From: Eremochloa ophiuroides
Lineage: Eukaryota; Streptophyta; Magnoliopsida; Poales; Poaceae
Length of the DNA: 64,000 nt
NCBI GenBank assembly: GCA_038502445.1
Contig: JAHLJS010000008.1
Coordinates: 37,033,030-37,097,029, forward strand
Direction of reading: 5' to 3'
Shown: positions 62,995 to 64,000 of the stretch, one piece after another
How the letters are laid out: each line of letters begins with the position of its first letter
Numbering within the stretch: the first letter of the stretch is position 1
Translations under genes and position numbers: made by a program
The notes under the pieces: generated by a model
Seen by the model: the letters and a program-made list of their open reading frames with translations, nothing else
Told to the model about the DNA's origin: nothing
Databases searched by the model: none

Positions 62995-64000
62995 TGGAGT
63001 GCAAGGCAAATAGTTTTCATGCCTATGGTGGTTCGAAGCAAACCGTTCTCCTATCTTGTATCTTTGTTTCATAATGCATCCAAACGCATCCAAACGAGGT
63101 TCCACTTTTCCCAAGACACCTATGAGTTTCATGGAGTGCAAAGCAAATAGTTTTCGTGCCTATGGTAGGTTCAAAGCAAACCATGCTCCTATCTTGCATC
63201 TTAGTTTCACAACGTATCCAAACACATCCAAACGAGGTTCCACTTCTCCGATAACACCTGTGTGTTTCATGGAGTGCAAAGCAAATAGTTTTCATGCCTT
63301 TGGTGGTTCGAAGCAAACCCTACTCCTGTCTTGCATCTTGGTTTCACAACGCATCCAAACAAGGTTCCACTTCTCCCATGACACCTATGAGTTTCATTGA
63401 GTGCAAAGCAAATAGTTTTCGTGCCAACGGTAGGTTCGAAGCAAACCGTGGTCCTATCTTGCGTCTCGGTTTCACAACTCATCCAAACGCATCCAAACAA
63501 GTTCCACTTCTCCCATGACACCAATGTGTTTGATGGAGTGCAAAGCAAATAGTTTTCATGCCCATTGTGGTTCGAAGCCAACCCTGCTCCTATCTTGTAT
63601 CTTGGTTTCACAACGCATCCAAACGCATCCAAACGAGGTTTCACTTCTCCCATGACATCTATGAGTTTCATCGAGTGCAAAGCAAATAGTTTTCGTGCCT
63701 ACGGTAGGTTTGAAGTAAAGCGTGGCCCTATCTTGCATCTTGGTTTCACAAGGCGTCCAAAGAAAGTTCCACTTCTCCCTTGGCACCTATGTGTTTCATG
63801 GAATTCAAAGCAAAGAGTTTTCATGCCTATGGTGGTTCAAAGCAAACCGTGCTCCTATATTGCATCTTGGTTTCACAACGCATCCAAACGCATCCAAACA
63901 TGGTTCCACTTCTCCCATGACACCTATGTGTTTCATGGACTGCAAATCAAATAGTTTTCATGCCTACGGTGGCTCAAAGCTAACCGTGCTCCTATCTTGC
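62995..64000 (+). repeat. Satellite block duplicated at the right edge, copy 2 (cut by window end)
   Basis: Second copy of 59521-60526. The duplication may continue beyond the window, so its full length is unknown. The 3474-bp offset would be about 26 monomers with some short forms. Confidence 0.85.

Larger units (their letters stand above)
56868..64000 (+). repeat. 137-bp satellite array, segment 5
   Basis: About 7.1 kb of the same satellite, same orientation, running off the right edge. It resumes at the monomer position left at 54419 (ACTTC repeated). It contains the deleted monomer near 57560 and the duplicated block described separately. Confidence 0.96.

Overview
The window is repeat DNA from a plant nuclear genome. 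About 46.7 kb of the 64 kb (roughly 73%) is one tandem satellite with a 137-bp monomer, always in the same orientation. The rest is Ty3/gypsy LTR retrotransposon sequence inserted into it. I see no host gene, tRNA, rRNA, CRISPR array or prokaryotic feature. A 137-bp satellite carrying chromovirus elements whose LTRs begin TGATGAGGA and whose gag-pol frame runs into the 3' LTR fits a grass centromere. Satellites of this length are known from panicoid grasses (sorghum, sugarcane, Miscanthus, pearl millet), and CRM-type retrotransposons are known to occupy such arrays. Species and centromere assignment are inference.

Layout: 1-1171 is the 5' end of a minus-strand element (E4: leader fragment, primer-binding site, 5' LTR) that continues off the left edge. 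1172-16373 is satellite. 16374-23897 is a complete, apparently very young minus-strand element (E1): two identical 924-bp LTRs, a GCATC target duplication and one uninterrupted 1624-codon gag-pol frame. 23898-24586 is satellite. 24587-25598 is a solo LTR (E5, minus) with target duplication GTTTC. 25599-33593 is satellite. 33594-38702 is a 5'-truncated, mutated plus-strand element (E2). 38703-54419 is satellite. 54420-56867 is a non-coding plus-strand element with three LTR copies (E3) inside one ACTTC target duplication. 56868-64000 is satellite.

The satellite is not homogeneous. Recognisable monomer subtypes recur in a fixed order, giving higher-order repeats and block duplications: about 5.5 kb and 4.6 kb units on the left, units of about 3.06 kb in the 43-58 kb region, a 1213-bp recent duplication near 45-46.7 kb, and a 3474-bp-offset duplication at the right end. 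E1 and E5 cut into one of these higher-order copies, so they are younger than the duplication.

Only E1 looks capable of encoding a full set of retrotransposon proteins. E2 is a broken relative. E3 is a non-autonomous derivative whose LTR 3' half resembles that of E2. E4 and E5 share the R/U5 half of the E1 LTR but have a different U3. That U3 is open in the phase in which gag-pol enters the LTR, and may encode an alternative protein C-terminus.
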